DNA from: Heterocephalus glaber
Lineage: Eukaryota > Chordata > Mammalia > Rodentia > Bathyergidae
Direction: 5' to 3'
NCBI RefSeq assembly: GCF_000247695.1
Contig: NW_004624795.1
Span: 3,533,672 to 3,597,671 of the forward strand
Length of the DNA: 64,000 bases
Under the pieces are notes generated by a model that worked only from the letters and a program-made list of their open reading frames with translations, made no database searches and was not told the origin of the DNA. Of this stretch, positions 49,540-61,726 are shown piece by piece. The stretch's first letter is position 1. Every line of letters starts with the position of its first letter. The position numbers and the translations under genes are program-made.

Positions 49540-52339
49540 GTGAGCAAATAACATTTATATTCCTTGATATTGTTAGATAATCCTGTTTTGTTGTTTTGTT
49601 TTGTTTTATTTTTTGAGGTAGGGTCATGCAATGTTGCCCAGACTACTCTTAACTTCTGGGCTCAAAGTATCTTGTCTCAGCCTCCTGAGTAGCTAGGACT
49701 ATAGGCATGTGCTACTGCTATTATTTATATCTAGGGTGTTTGTTTCTTTGTGTTTTGTTTTGTTCTATTTTTTGAGACAGCGTCTTGCTATATAGCTCAG
49801 GCTGGCCTTGAACTCACTGTGTAGCCCAGGCTGGCCTCGAACTGGCAGTGATTCTCCTGTCACAGCCTCCCAAGTGCTGGGATTACAGGTGTGTGCCACC
49901 ATGCCTGGCAATCTTCCAGGATTTGGGAGTCTACAGAAATTACTGTATATTAAAAAAAAAATTACTGTATATTTCTCAGAAACTAATTTTTTTTGAGCAA
50001 AATTGTTCATTTTGTATCTATTCACTGAATTGAATTAGCATGAATTTTAACCCCACTTGATCTAATCCAGGAGTACTTGATCAACCTCAGGAGTACTGAC
50101 AGTTTGATTTGGAAAATTCCGCTCTCAGAGGCTACCTGGGGCATTATATGATGTTCAACAGCATTCCTTCCCTCTCTCCTCTAGTTGCTAGTAGTATTCC
50201 TTCAGTTGTGACACTCAAATATATCTCCAGGGGTTAGGGATATAGCTCAATGATAGAGTTCTTTTGTGGCATAAAGAAGGCCCTGAGTTCCATTCCTAGC
50301 ACCCCCCCTGAAAAAGTTTACTTTGATATAAATAAATAAAATATAAATAAAAATGTCTCCAGATATTGTCACATGTAGTGGGGGACAAAAATCACCAAAT
50401 CACCCCTGCTGAGAATTGATCTAGCCTCAGGAATTATGTATGGAACAAAAATAAATAGAACCTCAGCATTGAATCAAGAGAAGGCTTGAGAAAAATGAAT
50501 CAGTACCAAGAAAACAAAGTTTTTGCTTCAGTTTGAGAAAAATTGTGTTACATTTAAGGTACATAGATGATAATCTGTCACAGTAAAAGTAACAGGCTTG
50601 AATACAGCCTTTTTTATTAGTTGGTTGCTTTTTCTACTGACTTGTCTTTTCCCTTTAAAATGAATGGAAATTTCTCTGCTTAAATTTAAACCAAGCTTTA
50701 AGACTTTCTGGGAATTTAAGAAAATCATTATGTCAGTTTTGTTGTAAATATAGTGAAATGCTCAGATGCCACCTGGGGATAACTTAGAGTGTTAACATTG
50801 AGGAAATAAGTTTTACACTCAGCCTGCTCAGTCATCAGTTTAATGTGTTTAAGCCAATAACCCAATTGGAACCAATTTTTTAAAAATTGTAATGCAACAT
50901 AATTAGGTAACCTTCCCTGATTTGACCGAATGAGTAAGTCTCCTAAGGTGTATACCAGAACACTCCAGAAGGAGCCAACATCTATAGTTCTCATCTGGAG
51001 TAGGTGGCATACTGATTTATGAACTGGTGGTCTTCTGCGGTTAATTTGTAAGCCTGCTGATGAAGGGAGCCTCAGAATGAATGTTAGTTACCCTCTGCCT
51101 GGTATTTTCATTCACCTGCTATGGATGGTAATAGTGACTAGGGAATATATTTTGCTGCTGCTCTTTTTTTCTTTTACTGTCATAGCACTATGGGCTGTGA
51201 ATATTTGAGAAATAGTCATAGCATGACTGATACAGTAGCTGGCATTGTCATGGCGGTTTAATTTTCTAGAGGTCTTTTTTCCCCCTTTGAGTCTGAAAAA
51301 AGAGGATTGTTCAAATGTACTGTATTTGTAAATGTCCAAAGCTCATTCAGTGAAGAATCTGAGCCCTTGCTAGTAGTTTCTTTTTCTTAGGACAGATTTG
51401 GTCATAGGAGTGTCTTGGAATATGTGATTTCTTCCTCCATCACCATTCCCCTGCTTTTAGGTTGCCATATATCTGCAAATGTTCTAGGTTCCTTACTTAT
51501 GGATGCCTCATTAGTACCTACGCAATTAAAAAATTCTTTATTAAAATTTGATTAACTGTTGTACTGAGAATTCAGCCCATGGCCTTTGCACTGAGCTATA
51601 TCCCCAACCCTTTTTTTATTTTTTATTTTGAAACAATAATCTTACTAAATTGTTCTGGCTGGACTCCCAAATTGTAATCTTCTTGCCTTATCATCCCAGA
51701 GTGTTGGGATTACAGACATGCACCACCACACCTGGCTTGCCTTATTTATTTATTTATTCATTCATTCATTCATTCATTCATTTATTCATTTATTTATTCG
51801 TTTATTTGTTTGGTTTTTTTGAGACACCTCACTTTGTGGTCCAGTTGTCCTCGCTCAGCCTCACAAGTGCTGAAATTACAGAAGTGTGCCACCATGCTTA
51901 AAATTTTTATTTTCTATTGACTTGCAGTCTGAGTCACTTTTTTTTTGGTACCAGGGATCCAATTCAGGACCTTGTGCTTGCGGGGCAGGCGGTGGCACCA
52001 CTGAGCTAAAGCCCCCGTCCTTGAGTTACATATTAATAGGAAAGGAAAGTGATTCATTTAAACTGTTTCATTATTGAGGTGGTAACTAGTGTATGACTTT
52101 TCAGGTCTTTTGACTTGCTGCTTCCTTTTGACTTTTATAGTGCTTTATTACCACCTCTAGAAAAACGAGCAGAAAGATAAAGGAAATTATTTTCTTTTCT
52201 TTTACTAGCCTTGATTGATGCCAAAAATATTGGGGGGAAAGTTAGACTATCAAAATCAGTTTTATATGATTTCTGGCAAATTCTTTGTAAGATTGGGTAG
52301 TAATTGCTTGTATTTTTCTTCTTTCTGTAATTCCTATAG
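49540..52339 (+). other. MED1 intron 6
   Basis: B1 copies at -49612-49715, -49772-49910 and -51822-51895, a classical ID (+50231-50311), a B1-dID (-51561-51738), a TTTA/TTCA tetranucleotide repeat (51741-51812) and an ID-like SINE (-51935-52022). 50320-51540 is free of recognisable repeats and has no convincing reading frame. Confidence 0.75.
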
Positions 52340-52411
52340 GGAAAAAAATTTTGATGAATTTTCTAAGCACCTTAAGGGCCTTGTTAATCTGTATAACCTT
52401 CCTGGAGACAA
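52340..52411 (+). CDS. MED1: MED1 coding exon 7
   Basis: 72 bases. The acceptor is TCCTATAG/GGAAAA and the donor GACAA/GTAAGT. It encodes EKNFDEFSKHLKGLVNLYNL and PGD, ending with two bases of an Asn codon. Confidence 0.97.
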
Positions 52412-53023
52412 GTAAGTATTTTATTAATGTATTTATTTATATATTTGATGCTTTTTGGAAAAAATCAGTATAAATCTGTAAATGATTTTGTGCTTACAAA
52501 TTTGCTGTTCTGCTGTATATCATTCCTGATTTCCACTTATACTACAATATATAGCTCAGCTTCTGTCTTTATGTTTTACACTGACAGTATCTGAATAGTA
52601 GATTACAATGTCAGAAGAAAGAGTATAATCCTTAAAATCTTCAAAATACTGAGTTTTAGGATGAAATGAATGAGTTGTTACAGAACTGGCTTGCAATTTT
52701 TATCTTTAACCCCCCTGGGATTCCATTCAACTGCTTTGTTCTTTAAGCACAAATAAAACAGCTTTGGTAGTACTAAAACTGAGCTTTGAAATTGATTATA
52801 AAAATCACTTTTTAAAAAATTATGTTTTTTAGGGCCGGGGATTTAGCTCAGTGGTTTCACTGCCTGCTGTGCAAGTGCAAGGACCCGAGTTCGATCCCTG
52901 GTACCAAAACAAAATAAAATAAAATAAAAATTATATTTTTAAAATTTATTTTTTAGAGGCATGTATTTTCTTAGTATATGCACATAAACAAACATACACA
53001 ATTTTCATAACTAATAAATTCTT

Positions 53024-53110
53024 TTCTTTTTTTTTTTGGTACCAGGGATGAAACTCAGGACCTTGTGCTTGCCAGGCAGGCGCGGTGCCACTGAACTAAA
53101 TGCCCAACCC
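53024..53110 (-). mobile_element. ID-like SINE with 17 bp target-site duplication
   Basis: Flanked by perfect ATAACTAATAAATTCTT at 53007-53023 and 53111-53127. Confidence 0.92.
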
Positions 53111-54087
53111 ATAACTAATAAATTCTTAAACTGTAGCCTGCTTTAAAAGCATGTGAATGAGATTACTATTGAGACTTGCAAATCTCTCAGAATTATAGTT
53201 CTCTCCAAACCTTTTAACCCATGTTAAAACAAAACTTCCAAGGAAAAGGTCATTTTAATCTGAAAGTCACATTTTACCACAAGAAAAGAAAAATAAGAAA
53301 ACTCAGCATTATATGTCATAAAATGTGTGGGGTATACATTCTAGTGTTTTTCCCCTATTTAGATCTTTTTTTATGTTGCAGTCTATTAAAGTGTCATACT
53401 GGTACCAATTTGGGCCAGCCCCTTTGTTTCAGAGCGCTATTCTTTTTATCTGTGCCTGGTTTTACTGTAGTTGAGCAAACATAGGAGCAAGCAAAGAAAA
53501 ACCCCAAGATCCAATAGAAAAGAGCAAACCCAAAACCAACCACTTGTACATGAGACACATTCAGTATCATTCAATAGGAAAACCACTTGATGATTTGGAG
53601 GGACTACAGTGGGATATTTGAAGGGACAATACAACGTGTCCTTGCCTGATTCAGTTGCCAGTACATATAAGAATATGCGTAAGAGAACAGAAATCACTAT
53701 GCATTAATTCTTTTCTTTTTTGTGGTGCTGGGGATTGAACCTAGGCCCTCACACATTAGGCAAGTACTGTACCTCTGAGCCACATCCCCAATGCTAAAGT
53801 TGGTTTGGTTTTTTGAGGCAGGGTCTCACTATGTTGCTCAGGCTGGCCTTGAACTCCTGGCAGTACTGCCTCAGCCTCCCACCGGTGTGTGCCACCATGC
53901 CCAGCAAGATGGTTCTTTTTTTTTTTTCTGGTACCAGGAATCGAACTCAGGACCTTGGGCTTGTGAGGTGGGCATGGCGCCACTGAGCTAAATCCCCGCC
54001 CAAATTGGTTCTTTTTTATTTATTTTTTATAATGCAAATAGAGGAATAAGTTTATGTTTAAAAAAGGAAGATGACTAGAGCATCATG

Positions 54088-54390
54088 TTAACTAAACACT
54101 TACTCTCTGCCAGCTATTTGAAGTGTTTTGGATATATTAGCTCCTATATTCTTTACAGGAATCCTAAGATGGGGTTAATATAATTCTTTTTTTTTTTTTT
54201 TTTTTGGTACTGGGGATCAAACTTGGGACCTTGTGCTTGTGAGGCAGGCACTGGAACCACTGAGCTAAATCTCCGGCCCAGGGGTTAATATAATTCTTAT
54301 TGTATTAATAAAATTATGCTACAAAATAATTTGCCCAAGGTTAGACAATGATTGGTAAAATAAGCTTCCAAATCACACAATTTAACCACA
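54088..54390 (+). mobile_element. MIR split by an ID-like SINE with 18 bp duplication
   Basis: The MIR core (CACTTACTCTCTGCCAGCTA, then ATTTGCCCAAGGTTAGACAA) is interrupted by a reverse SINE (54189-54280) bracketed by GGGGTTAATATAATTCTT at 54171-54188 and 54281-54298. Confidence 0.85.
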
Positions 54391-54651
54391 TTATAAAAAT
54401 TAATTATAGAAAAAGATCTGTCATCAAGTTGGTTCTTTTTTTTTTTTTGGTACCGGGGATCGAACTTGGGTCCTTGCGCTTGCGCAGCAGGCGGCGAAAC
54501 CATTGAGCTAAATCCCCGGCTGGTTCTTTTTTAAAAAAAATATTTTCAGTGCCTCCAACACAGACTCACCCTTTAGGCTTTCTGTATCACTGTGTACATA
54601 TATATGTATTTTTCAACTATTTAACTCATTTTCCCCTTATCTCCTCTCCAG

Positions 54652-54726
54652 CAAACTGAAGACTAAAATGTACTTGGCTCTCCAATCCCTAGAACAAGAT
54701 CTATCAAAAATGGCAATTATGTACTG
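54652..54726 (+). CDS. MED1: MED1 coding exon 8
   Basis: 75 bases. The acceptor is CCTCTCCAG/CAAACT and the donor TACTG/GTAAGA. It encodes KLKTKMYLALQSLEQDLSKM and AIMY, ending inside the Trp codon shared with exon 9. Confidence 0.97.
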
Positions 54727-56446
54727 GTAAGATTGGCTAAGAGTCAGTTTTTTCTTTTGCGGCCATACTTAGATTGAACCTAAGTTCTTGCATATGATAA
54801 ACAAGGATTCTAGTGCTGAACTATATCTCAAACCCTTATTATTATTTCTTATTTGTTTGTTTGGTATTGGGGATCAAACTCACAACCTTGTGCTTGTGAG
54901 GCAGGGGTGATGCCACTGAGCTAAATCCCTGGTCCAAACGCTTATTATTTTTTAATTTTGAGATAGGGTTTCACTAAGTTGCCTGGACTGGCCATGAATT
55001 CATGATCCTCTTGCCTCAGTTACTGAGTAGATGAGATCACAGGCATGTGCCATCATGCCCTGCCTTAAGGAGTCAATTCTATATGACTCCTGTAATTTCA
55101 CCCAGGGGTATTATTAGGTCCTAATTTATTCATATATATTATACATATAATATTACAGATTATATATAATATAGATAATATACACATGTCTCCATTATAT
55201 GTGTAATATAGCATAGACATATACAATACAATTCCTCATTTAATGACCTGCTTGTTTAATGACTGTTTGGACTTACAACCTGCATTCAGACTTACGATGT
55301 GGGAATGTGAGCAACAGTGCAGCCTTATTGTGGCTTCTTCTACAGTACAGTATTGTAATTTGTGCTCCTTTTACTGCATGATACAGTCCTGTAGTTTTAT
55401 ATTCTGTTATACATTACAGTACTGCACATAAGAGTTACACAAATAAAAGCAGTCATCAAGTTGGAGTTTCTTTTGACCATTTCTTTGTTTTGAATATTAT
55501 AATGTACAAACTATACACAATTCCTCATTTAATGACTACTTCATTTAATGACACCTAGTCACAGGAACAAAACTCAGTTGTTAAACAAAGAGTAGCTGTA
55601 TATAAAAATAATATAAATACAGTATAGCTGTATATATATATATAGTAGCTATATATAGCCTGTTTTATAGATATGCATTAAATTATAAATCTTCATATCA
55701 TAGAGATAATAACATTTCCCAGTATATAATTTGATGTATTTATATTATACCCATATTATATGTCTTGATTAGCTCCTTTCTCTTCCTGTATGATGATTGC
55801 ATTTCATTTTTTTTCCTTTTTCTTTTTTATTTATTTATTTATTTTTGATACCAGGGATGGAACTTGGGACCTTGTGCTTGTGAGGCAGGCAGAGGCACCA
55901 CTGAGCTAAATCCCCGGCTCATGCATTTCATTTTCTGAGTGTCAGTATCATTAAGTTGTTTTGTTTTCACATACAGGTTTTATCTAAAAACTTGTCAAGC
56001 TTGGACTCCCATCTAATAAATAGTGGTAATTTTCCTTTACCATATTATAAATTAATATGTACTGGGCCGGGTATTTAGCTCAGTGGTTTCATTGCCTGCC
56101 TCAAAAGCACAAGGACCCAAGTTCGATTGCCAATACCATAATTAAATAAACAAATAAAGTAAGTAACTAAGTATGTACTTGGAAATAATCCCTTTACTTT
56201 GAAGATGAAGTACACTTGATATATTTCCAGTTACAGGACAGTCATAATGGTAGTACTATAAGACATTAAGAGTTGATCTCAGGCTGGGGATTTAGCTCAG
56301 TGGTTCTGCCGCCTGCCTCAAAAGCACAAGGTCCCGAGTTCTATTCCCAGTACCCAAAAAAAAAAAAGAGTTGATCTCAGTATCATACTGTGCACCAAGA
56401 CCATCTGGGCTCAAATACAAGCAAACATGAATCATTTGTCTTGCAG
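54727..56446 (+). other. MED1 intron 8
   Basis: A reverse B1-dID (54751-55065) is split by an ID-like SINE (-54860-54935). AT-rich low-complexity DNA follows (55126-55215, 55585-55660), with a diverged DNA-transposon-like block (55225-55590). ID-like SINEs at -55836-55920, +56064-56150 and +56283-56366. The last has a perfect 14 bp duplication AGAGTTGATCTCAG (56269-56282, 56367-56380). Confidence 0.75.
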
Positions 56447-56520
56447 GAAAGCAACTAATGCTGGTCCTTTGGATAAGATTCTTCACGGAAGTGTTGGCTA
56501 TCTCACTCCAAGGAGTGGAG
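56447..56520 (+). CDS. MED1: MED1 coding exon 9
   Basis: 74 bases. The acceptor is GTCTTGCAG/GAAAGC and the donor GGAG/GTATGT. It encodes KATNAGPLDKILHGSVGYLT and PRSG. The codon split with exon 10 is a Gly. Confidence 0.97.
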
Positions 56521-57157
56521 GTATGTTAACCTGTTTTGAATATTTAGAAAAATGTCTAATTTTTATTGAAGAGTCATTACTTTTTGAGGCAGGGTCTCTC
56601 TTTGTAGTTCAGGCTGGCCCTGAACTCACTATGTAGTGCAGGCTGGCCTTAAACTCACAGCTATCCTCCTGCATCAGCCTCCTGAGTGCTGAGATTTCAA
56701 GTGTACACCACCATGCCCAGCTAGGGTCATTACTTTTCAGTTCATCTTGGACTTAGTAAGATACAAACAAAAGTATTAAGGTGTATTATGTACATGTACC
56801 AACTCCACACAAGGAAGTCAACATGTACTACAAACATGTACTAATAAAAATAAAATAACTGGCTGTAATCTACCAAAATGAAAAAGGATACAGAGGGAGA
56901 AACTTACCAGTGAGTTATATATTTTGTACTAATTTCTAAGGTGTCAACACTTGGTTTCCCTGTATTTTTTTTCCCAGTTGTGTGAAGTAAATTGTCACTC
57001 TCAGAATCAAAGCTTAATCTTCTTTATCACATTGTACAAACTGCTTTGGAACATGACACCTTATATCTGTGAAACTATGTAGCCTTATACAAATGTAAAT
57101 GTATCTCTTATTTGTAATTCACTGGTAAAGGTACAGTAATGAGTTTGGTTTTCATAG
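56521..57157 (+). other. MED1 intron 9
   Basis: Contains one reverse B1 (56583-56725). The remainder shows no recognisable feature. Confidence 0.7.
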
Positions 57158-57247
57158 GTCATTTAATGAACTTGAAGTACTATGCCTCTCCTTCTGACCT
57201 GCTAGATGATAAGACTGCATCTCCTATCATTTTGCATGAGAATAATG
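57158..57247 (+). CDS. MED1: MED1 coding exon 10
   Basis: 90 bases. The acceptor is TTTTCATAG/GTCATT and the donor AATG/GTAAGA. It encodes HLMNLKYYASPSDLLDDKTA, then SPIILHENN. It has Ala where human has Val (YYVSPSD) as I recall. Confidence 0.96.
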
Positions 57248-58830
57248 GTAAGAATTGAACTGTGAAGCAACTGAAAGTTTTGTCCAGTGTTTTAAAAGTA
57301 TGTGTAAAATTTGAAAGCCCTGTCTGCCATAATTTTTGCTTTGGTACTCTTCTATGAGTTTGCTATTCTTACCATATGTACCTGGTACAATATACACATA
57401 CATAGTCGTATACATGCTGATATACACATCCATATTATGTGTATATTCATACACATACTAGGAGTGTATAAGTGAGTCAAGAAATGTAAACCATTTGATC
57501 TAAAATAATTAGTTTTACACATTATGTTAAATATAAAGAAATTAGTCAACTTACTAAAGAACCACATAATGGTTGTTATTTTCTATTTGAACTTAATGTG
57601 CCTAAAGATAAGGAGAAACAGCCTAATAGCTCATTTGGTCCCCTTGTAACATCAATCATTTATTCTATTATTAATCCCCCTTAGGAGCTTACTGGGGATG
57701 AAACCCAGGACTTTGCACTGAGCTACATCCCTAGCCCTTTGTAATTTTTTATTATGAGACAAGAGTCTCACTAAGTTGCTCAATTGCCCAGGCTTGTCTC
57801 AAACTCGTAGTCCTCCTGCCTCAGCCTCCCTGCGTGCTGGGTTTGCAGGTGTATGCCACCACACCTGGCTGTTACCTATAATTACAATTTTTTTTGTTGG
57901 TTTGTTTTTTGAGACAGGGTCTCACTTTGTAGTTCAGACTGGCCTTGAACTCACTATGTAGCCCATCCTAGTTTTAAACTCAGTGATCCTCCTGCCTCTG
58001 CCTCTGCCTCCTTAGTGCTGGGATTATAGGTGTGCACCCACCTATAATTACAATATTATTTAAATCCTTTCTAAAATTGGATAGCAGAAGTAAATGTTGG
58101 TAATGAGCCCTTCAAAAATTTTCTTCCTGCCAGGGATTTAGCTCAGTGGTGCCACTGCCTGCCTTGCCAAGTGCAAGGTCCCAAGTTCAATCTCCAATAC
58201 CAAAACCAAAAATTTTCCTCCTTGGAATATATTATTATTATTTTTTATTTATAGCCAAAAAGAAATGTTGGTTGGACAGGTACTTTTGAACATTTCTAAT
58301 TTAAATACAAATGAAATTATCTAAGAAATTATGGTTGGTAAATAATGTAGAATGTTTTAGTCACTTTCTTGTCCCTGAGACAAAATACCCATCACCCACA
58401 ACTTTAAAGAGGAAAATTTATTTTGGCTCACAGTTTGTAGAGGTTTCAGTCCAGGTGGGCTGCTCCAAGGCAGGGTGGCCTGGCAGAGGAGGCTTGCTCA
58501 TGGCAGGACAGTTAGGAAGCAGAGAGGGATCAAGGGAGGAGGGAGGGAGATAGATCCTTCCAGGCCACATTCCCAGTGACCCACCTCTCCAGCCCGGCTT
58601 CACCTCCTAACCTTAGGTTTAGCTATACATCATCAAGTGACTGATTCACAGATATCTGAGTATTATACCCCCATGATCCAGTCACCGCCCAGAAGCCCTG
58701 CCTATAAGTGCAGGAGTCTTTGGGGGACATCTAGATATAAACCACCACACAGAAGTTACCTTTTTCTTTTTAATTTCACGATCCCGTAATTGGATTTGCT
58801 TTGAAGACCATTTTTGTTTTCTATACCCAG
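57248..58830 (+). other. MED1 intron 10
   Basis: Contains a reverse B1-dID (57688-57869), a reverse B1 (57908-58040), an ID-like SINE (+58130-58207) and the URR1-like element (58355-58750). 57250-57660 is unique sequence with TA-rich stretches. Confidence 0.75.
58355..58750 (+). mobile_element. URR1-like (hAT-Charlie) rodent DNA transposon
   Basis: CTGAGACAAAATACCCATCA, GGAAAATTTATTTTGGCTCA, CAGTTTGTAGAGGTTTCAGT, CCCAGTGACCCACCTCTCC, GCTTCACCTCCTAACC and the ending GGGGGACATCTAGATATAAA plus CCACCACAC follow the URR1 sequence order known from mouse. The family is rodent-specific, which supports the host call. Assignment is from memory. Confidence 0.6.
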
Positions 58831-58942
58831 TTCCTCGATCTTTGGGCATGAATGCATCAGTGACGATTGAAGGAACATCTGCAATGTACAAACTCCCAAT
58901 TGCACCGTTAATTATGGGGTCACATCCAGCTGACAGCAAGTG
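58831..58942 (+). CDS. MED1: MED1 coding exon 11
   Basis: 112 bases. The acceptor is TATACCCAG/TTCCTC and the donor AAGTG/GTAAGT. It encodes PRSLGMNASVTIEGTSAMYK, then LPIAPLIMGSHPADSK, continuing into the Trp codon shared with exon 12. Confidence 0.97.
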
Positions 58943-59526
58943 GTAAGTTAAACATACTTTTAGAATTGCAAAGTCCACTTTTTTACTTCAAGGCCAGTGT
59001 GAAACAAATACTTCACTTGGCTCTTTCCCTTCTTGAATTTCTAGAAGTTGTTGGCTTTTTGTTTTGTCCATTAATTTCTCCTTTTTGAGAATCTTCGTGA
59101 GTATTCTTTTTCTGGCATCTGCTCAGAGAACACATTCTGACTCTAAATAAATGTTTTTTATTTTTGTTTGTTTTGGTGCTAGAGATTGAACCTAGGGCCT
59201 TCTTTCTACATGCTAAGCATGTATACCCCTAGTCCCAAGATAAATGCTGAAATAAATACTTGAGCATTACAAAACTAGTATGTTTACTAATTGTGGGAAG
59301 GAAATTCTAAGAATTAACTTTTTGTTTGTTTGGGTTTTTTTTTTTCTTTTGGTTCCAGGGATCGAACTCAGGACCTTGCACTTGCCAGGCAGGCGCTATG
59401 CCGCTGAGCTAAATCCCTGCCCCCAAAATTAACTTTTGATAGACTGCACGTGTCTATGTAATATATACATGTCTACTTCATCTTCATGTCAAGTCAACAT
59501 GCAACCCTTTCTCTCTTTTTTTGAAG
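58943..59526 (+). other. MED1 intron 11
   Basis: A reverse classical ID (59171-59240) and a reverse ID-like SINE (59340-59425) flanked by AATTAACTTTT. Otherwise unremarkable. Confidence 0.7.
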
Positions 59527-59651
59527 GACTCCTTCTTTCTCCTCAATCACCAGTGCCAACAGTGTTGATCTTCCTGCCTGTTTCTTCTTGAAATTTCCTC
59601 AGCCAATTCCAGTATCTAGAGCATTTGTTCAGAAACTACAGAACTGCACGG
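59527..59651 (+). CDS. MED1: MED1 coding exon 12
   Basis: 125 bases. The acceptor is TTTTTTGAAG/GACTCC, with a polypyrimidine tract just upstream, and the donor CACGG/GTGATT. It encodes TPSFSSITSANSVDLPACFF, then LKFPQPIPVSRAFVQKLQNC. Confidence 0.96.
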
Positions 59652-59989
59652 GTGATTTTCATTATTTATTTTTTTAAAGTGTTCACCAAACTTTAATGAA
59701 ATTAAGTTTTGAGCACCAAAAATAAAAAAATAAAATGAAAAGGTTTTGAGCACTAGGAGCTAATATAAATGTGAACAGGATATTTCAGATTATCCCAGTC
59801 AGATTATAGTCTTGTGGGCATCAAAAAAGTATTGACAGGTATAGATGTTACGGTGTTTTATATTAGTAAATGTTTGGTAAGTACATTTTTAATAAGTGGA
59901 TAAATAAATGAAAAAAATCATAATGGGAAAATCAATTTGTCAACATTTTGAATTTGATGGGATAATTATATTAATCCTTGTTTTTCTAG
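59652..59989 (+). other. MED1 intron 12
   Basis: 338 bases, AT-rich, no repeat recognised. Confidence 0.7.
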
Positions 59990-60108
59990 GGATTCCATTG
60001 TTTGAAAGTCAACCAACTTATGTACCCCTCTATGAATTGATCACTCAGTTTGAGCTGTCAAAAGATCCTGATCCCATACCTTTGAATCACAACATGCGGT
60101 TTTATGCT
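59990..60108 (+). CDS. MED1: MED1 coding exon 13
   Basis: 119 bases ending on codon 365. The acceptor is TTTTCTAG/GGATTC and the donor TATGCT/GTAAGT. It encodes IPLFESQPTYVPLYELITQF, then ELSKDPDPIPLNHNMRFYA. Confidence 0.97.
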
Positions 60109-61524
60109 GTAAGTGTGGCCTTGTGGAGCTAGAATGTTGTACATTATGTTTGGACCTAAGATCAAAATCTTCCTTTTTAGAATTACTGAGGTCAGGTAAG
60201 TTTCTTAGGACTACATGATCATGTCCTACTGCCTTAGTCAAGCAAGAAGTTAGAAAACTCTCTGGTACGTTTTGAAGTAAAAGGGCATAAAGCTCCCTAG
60301 TCAGAAAAATTGAAATTTGTCTTTTTCTTTGGCTGAATTTCTCGAAGAGCTAAAAGTTTTAATGGTACTCTGAGCATTTACAAGGTAATAGATAGATGTC
60401 AACAGTTCTTGGGATGGTAATATACTTTAGTAGTACAGTACTTGCCTAGCATAAGGAAGGGCCTGAGTACCGCACACAAACACACACACAGACGAATTCT
60501 TATTGTTTCTTTCAAGTACTTTTATTCTTTCTTTTTTCTTTTTTTTTTTTTTTCATTTTAAAAATTTTATTAGAAGTACCATGACTTTTATAATTGGAAA
60601 AGTTCTTCAGGTACACTCAGAGAATAAGATGCTGGAATGAATCCATCTTGAAAGGCTCCAAAACCTCATTTAGTCTTGAATTTATTTGAATGTTTGATGA
60701 TAGTCTAGACTAATGTAGTAGTTCATAAGTTCTGGCTGCATTGCAGTATATATGATACTTTAGGAACAATGGATTTTGCATATATGGCTTCGGAGGGTCC
60801 TGTCCGTCCCCATCCCCAGGCATCTGGATATTGAACCCAAGGCTTCATGGGCGCTAGCTAGGCAGGCACTTTAACACTGAGTCACGCATACCTCCCGAGC
60901 CCTTTTAAATTTTATTTTGAAACGGTCTCACTGTGTTTCCCAGACTGGCCCTGAACTTGAGACCCTCCTGCCTTAGCCTCCCTAGTAGGTAAGATTATAG
61001 GTATATGCCACCATGGCAAACTCAGGAGCCTCTTTCATCTTCTTTTTTTTTTTTTTGGTACTGGGGCTCGAACTCGGGACCTTGTGCTTGCGAGGCAGGC
61101 GGTGGAACCACTGAACTAAATCCCTGGCCTTAGAGTAATTAAGTTTTTTTTTTCTTTTTGGTGTTTTTTCTTTTTGTTTTTTTTAGTTTTTGTTTGTTGG
61201 TACCAGGGATTGAACTTGGGACCTTGAGCTTGCAAGGCAGGCAGTGGAACCACTAAGCTAAATCCCTGGCCCAGGAGCCTCTTTAATACAAATTACTGTA
61301 GTAATTATTACATTGGCTAAGTTAGGAACCCATCAGTATAGAGCATTTACTAAAATGATCTTTTCAGCCTAGTGAGTAACTGGCATTTATAAAATCACTA
61401 GTCGGATAATTCACTGTGCAGTTTTATTATGTCTCATGACTTTTTTTGTGCTTTTTTGAGTAGAACTTTTCCAGGATAGCTTGTGGGTAATTAAGTGCCA
61501 CTCATTTTGTGTCTTTTTGCCTAG
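60109..61524 (+). other. MED1 intron 13
   Basis: A weak ID (+60405-60490), a reverse B1-dID (60815-61017) and two reverse ID-like SINEs (61045-61130 and 61190-61273). The last pair is bracketed by AGGAGCCTCTTT (from 61024 and from 61273), so both sit in one target site. Confidence 0.75.
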
Positions 61525-61726
61525 GCTCTTCCAGGTCAGCAGCACTGCTATTTCCTCAACAAGGATGCTCCCCTTCCAGATGGCCGAAGTCTGCAGGGAA
61601 CACTCATTAGCAAAATCACCTTTCAACACCCTGGCCGAGTTCCTCTTATTCTGAATATGATCAGACACCAAGTGGCCTATAACACCCTAATTGGAAGCTG
61701 TGTCAAAAGAACTATTTTGAAAGAAG
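61525..61726 (+). CDS. MED1: MED1 coding exon 14 (last MED1 exon in the window)
   Basis: 202 bases, codons 366-432 plus one base. The acceptor is TTTGCCTAG/GCTCTT and the donor GAAG/GTACTT. It encodes LPGQQHCYFLNKDAPLPDGR, then an ISKITFQHPGRVPLIL segment and VAYNTLIGSCVKRTILKE. The next exon should start with the rest of an Asp codon and is not visible. Confidence 0.97.

Larger units (their letters stand above)
52412..54651 (+). other. MED1 intron 7
   Basis: ID-like SINEs at +52832-52935, -53024-53110, -53918-54001, -54189-54280 and -54436-54520, a classical ID (-53718-53792), a B1 (-53812-53905) and a MIR (54088-54390). 53130-53700 has no recognisable feature. Confidence 0.75.
38595..61726 (+). 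other. MED1: MED1 gene, 5' part (fourteen coding exons)
   Basis: MED1 (MED220/TRAP220) is the Mediator middle-module subunit that contacts nuclear receptors and other activators to recruit Pol II. Fourteen exons in this window sum to 1297 coding bases (432 codons plus one), with frame kept at all thirteen junctions and every exon flanked by AG and GT. The translation follows human MED1 closely, with mostly conservative changes. The window covers the conserved N-terminal domain that assembles into Mediator. The LxxLL receptor-binding motifs, near residues 604 and 645 in human, and the long Ser-rich C-terminus are outside. No exon for the next conserved segment, which should begin after ILKE, was found before 64000. 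Confidence 0.97.
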
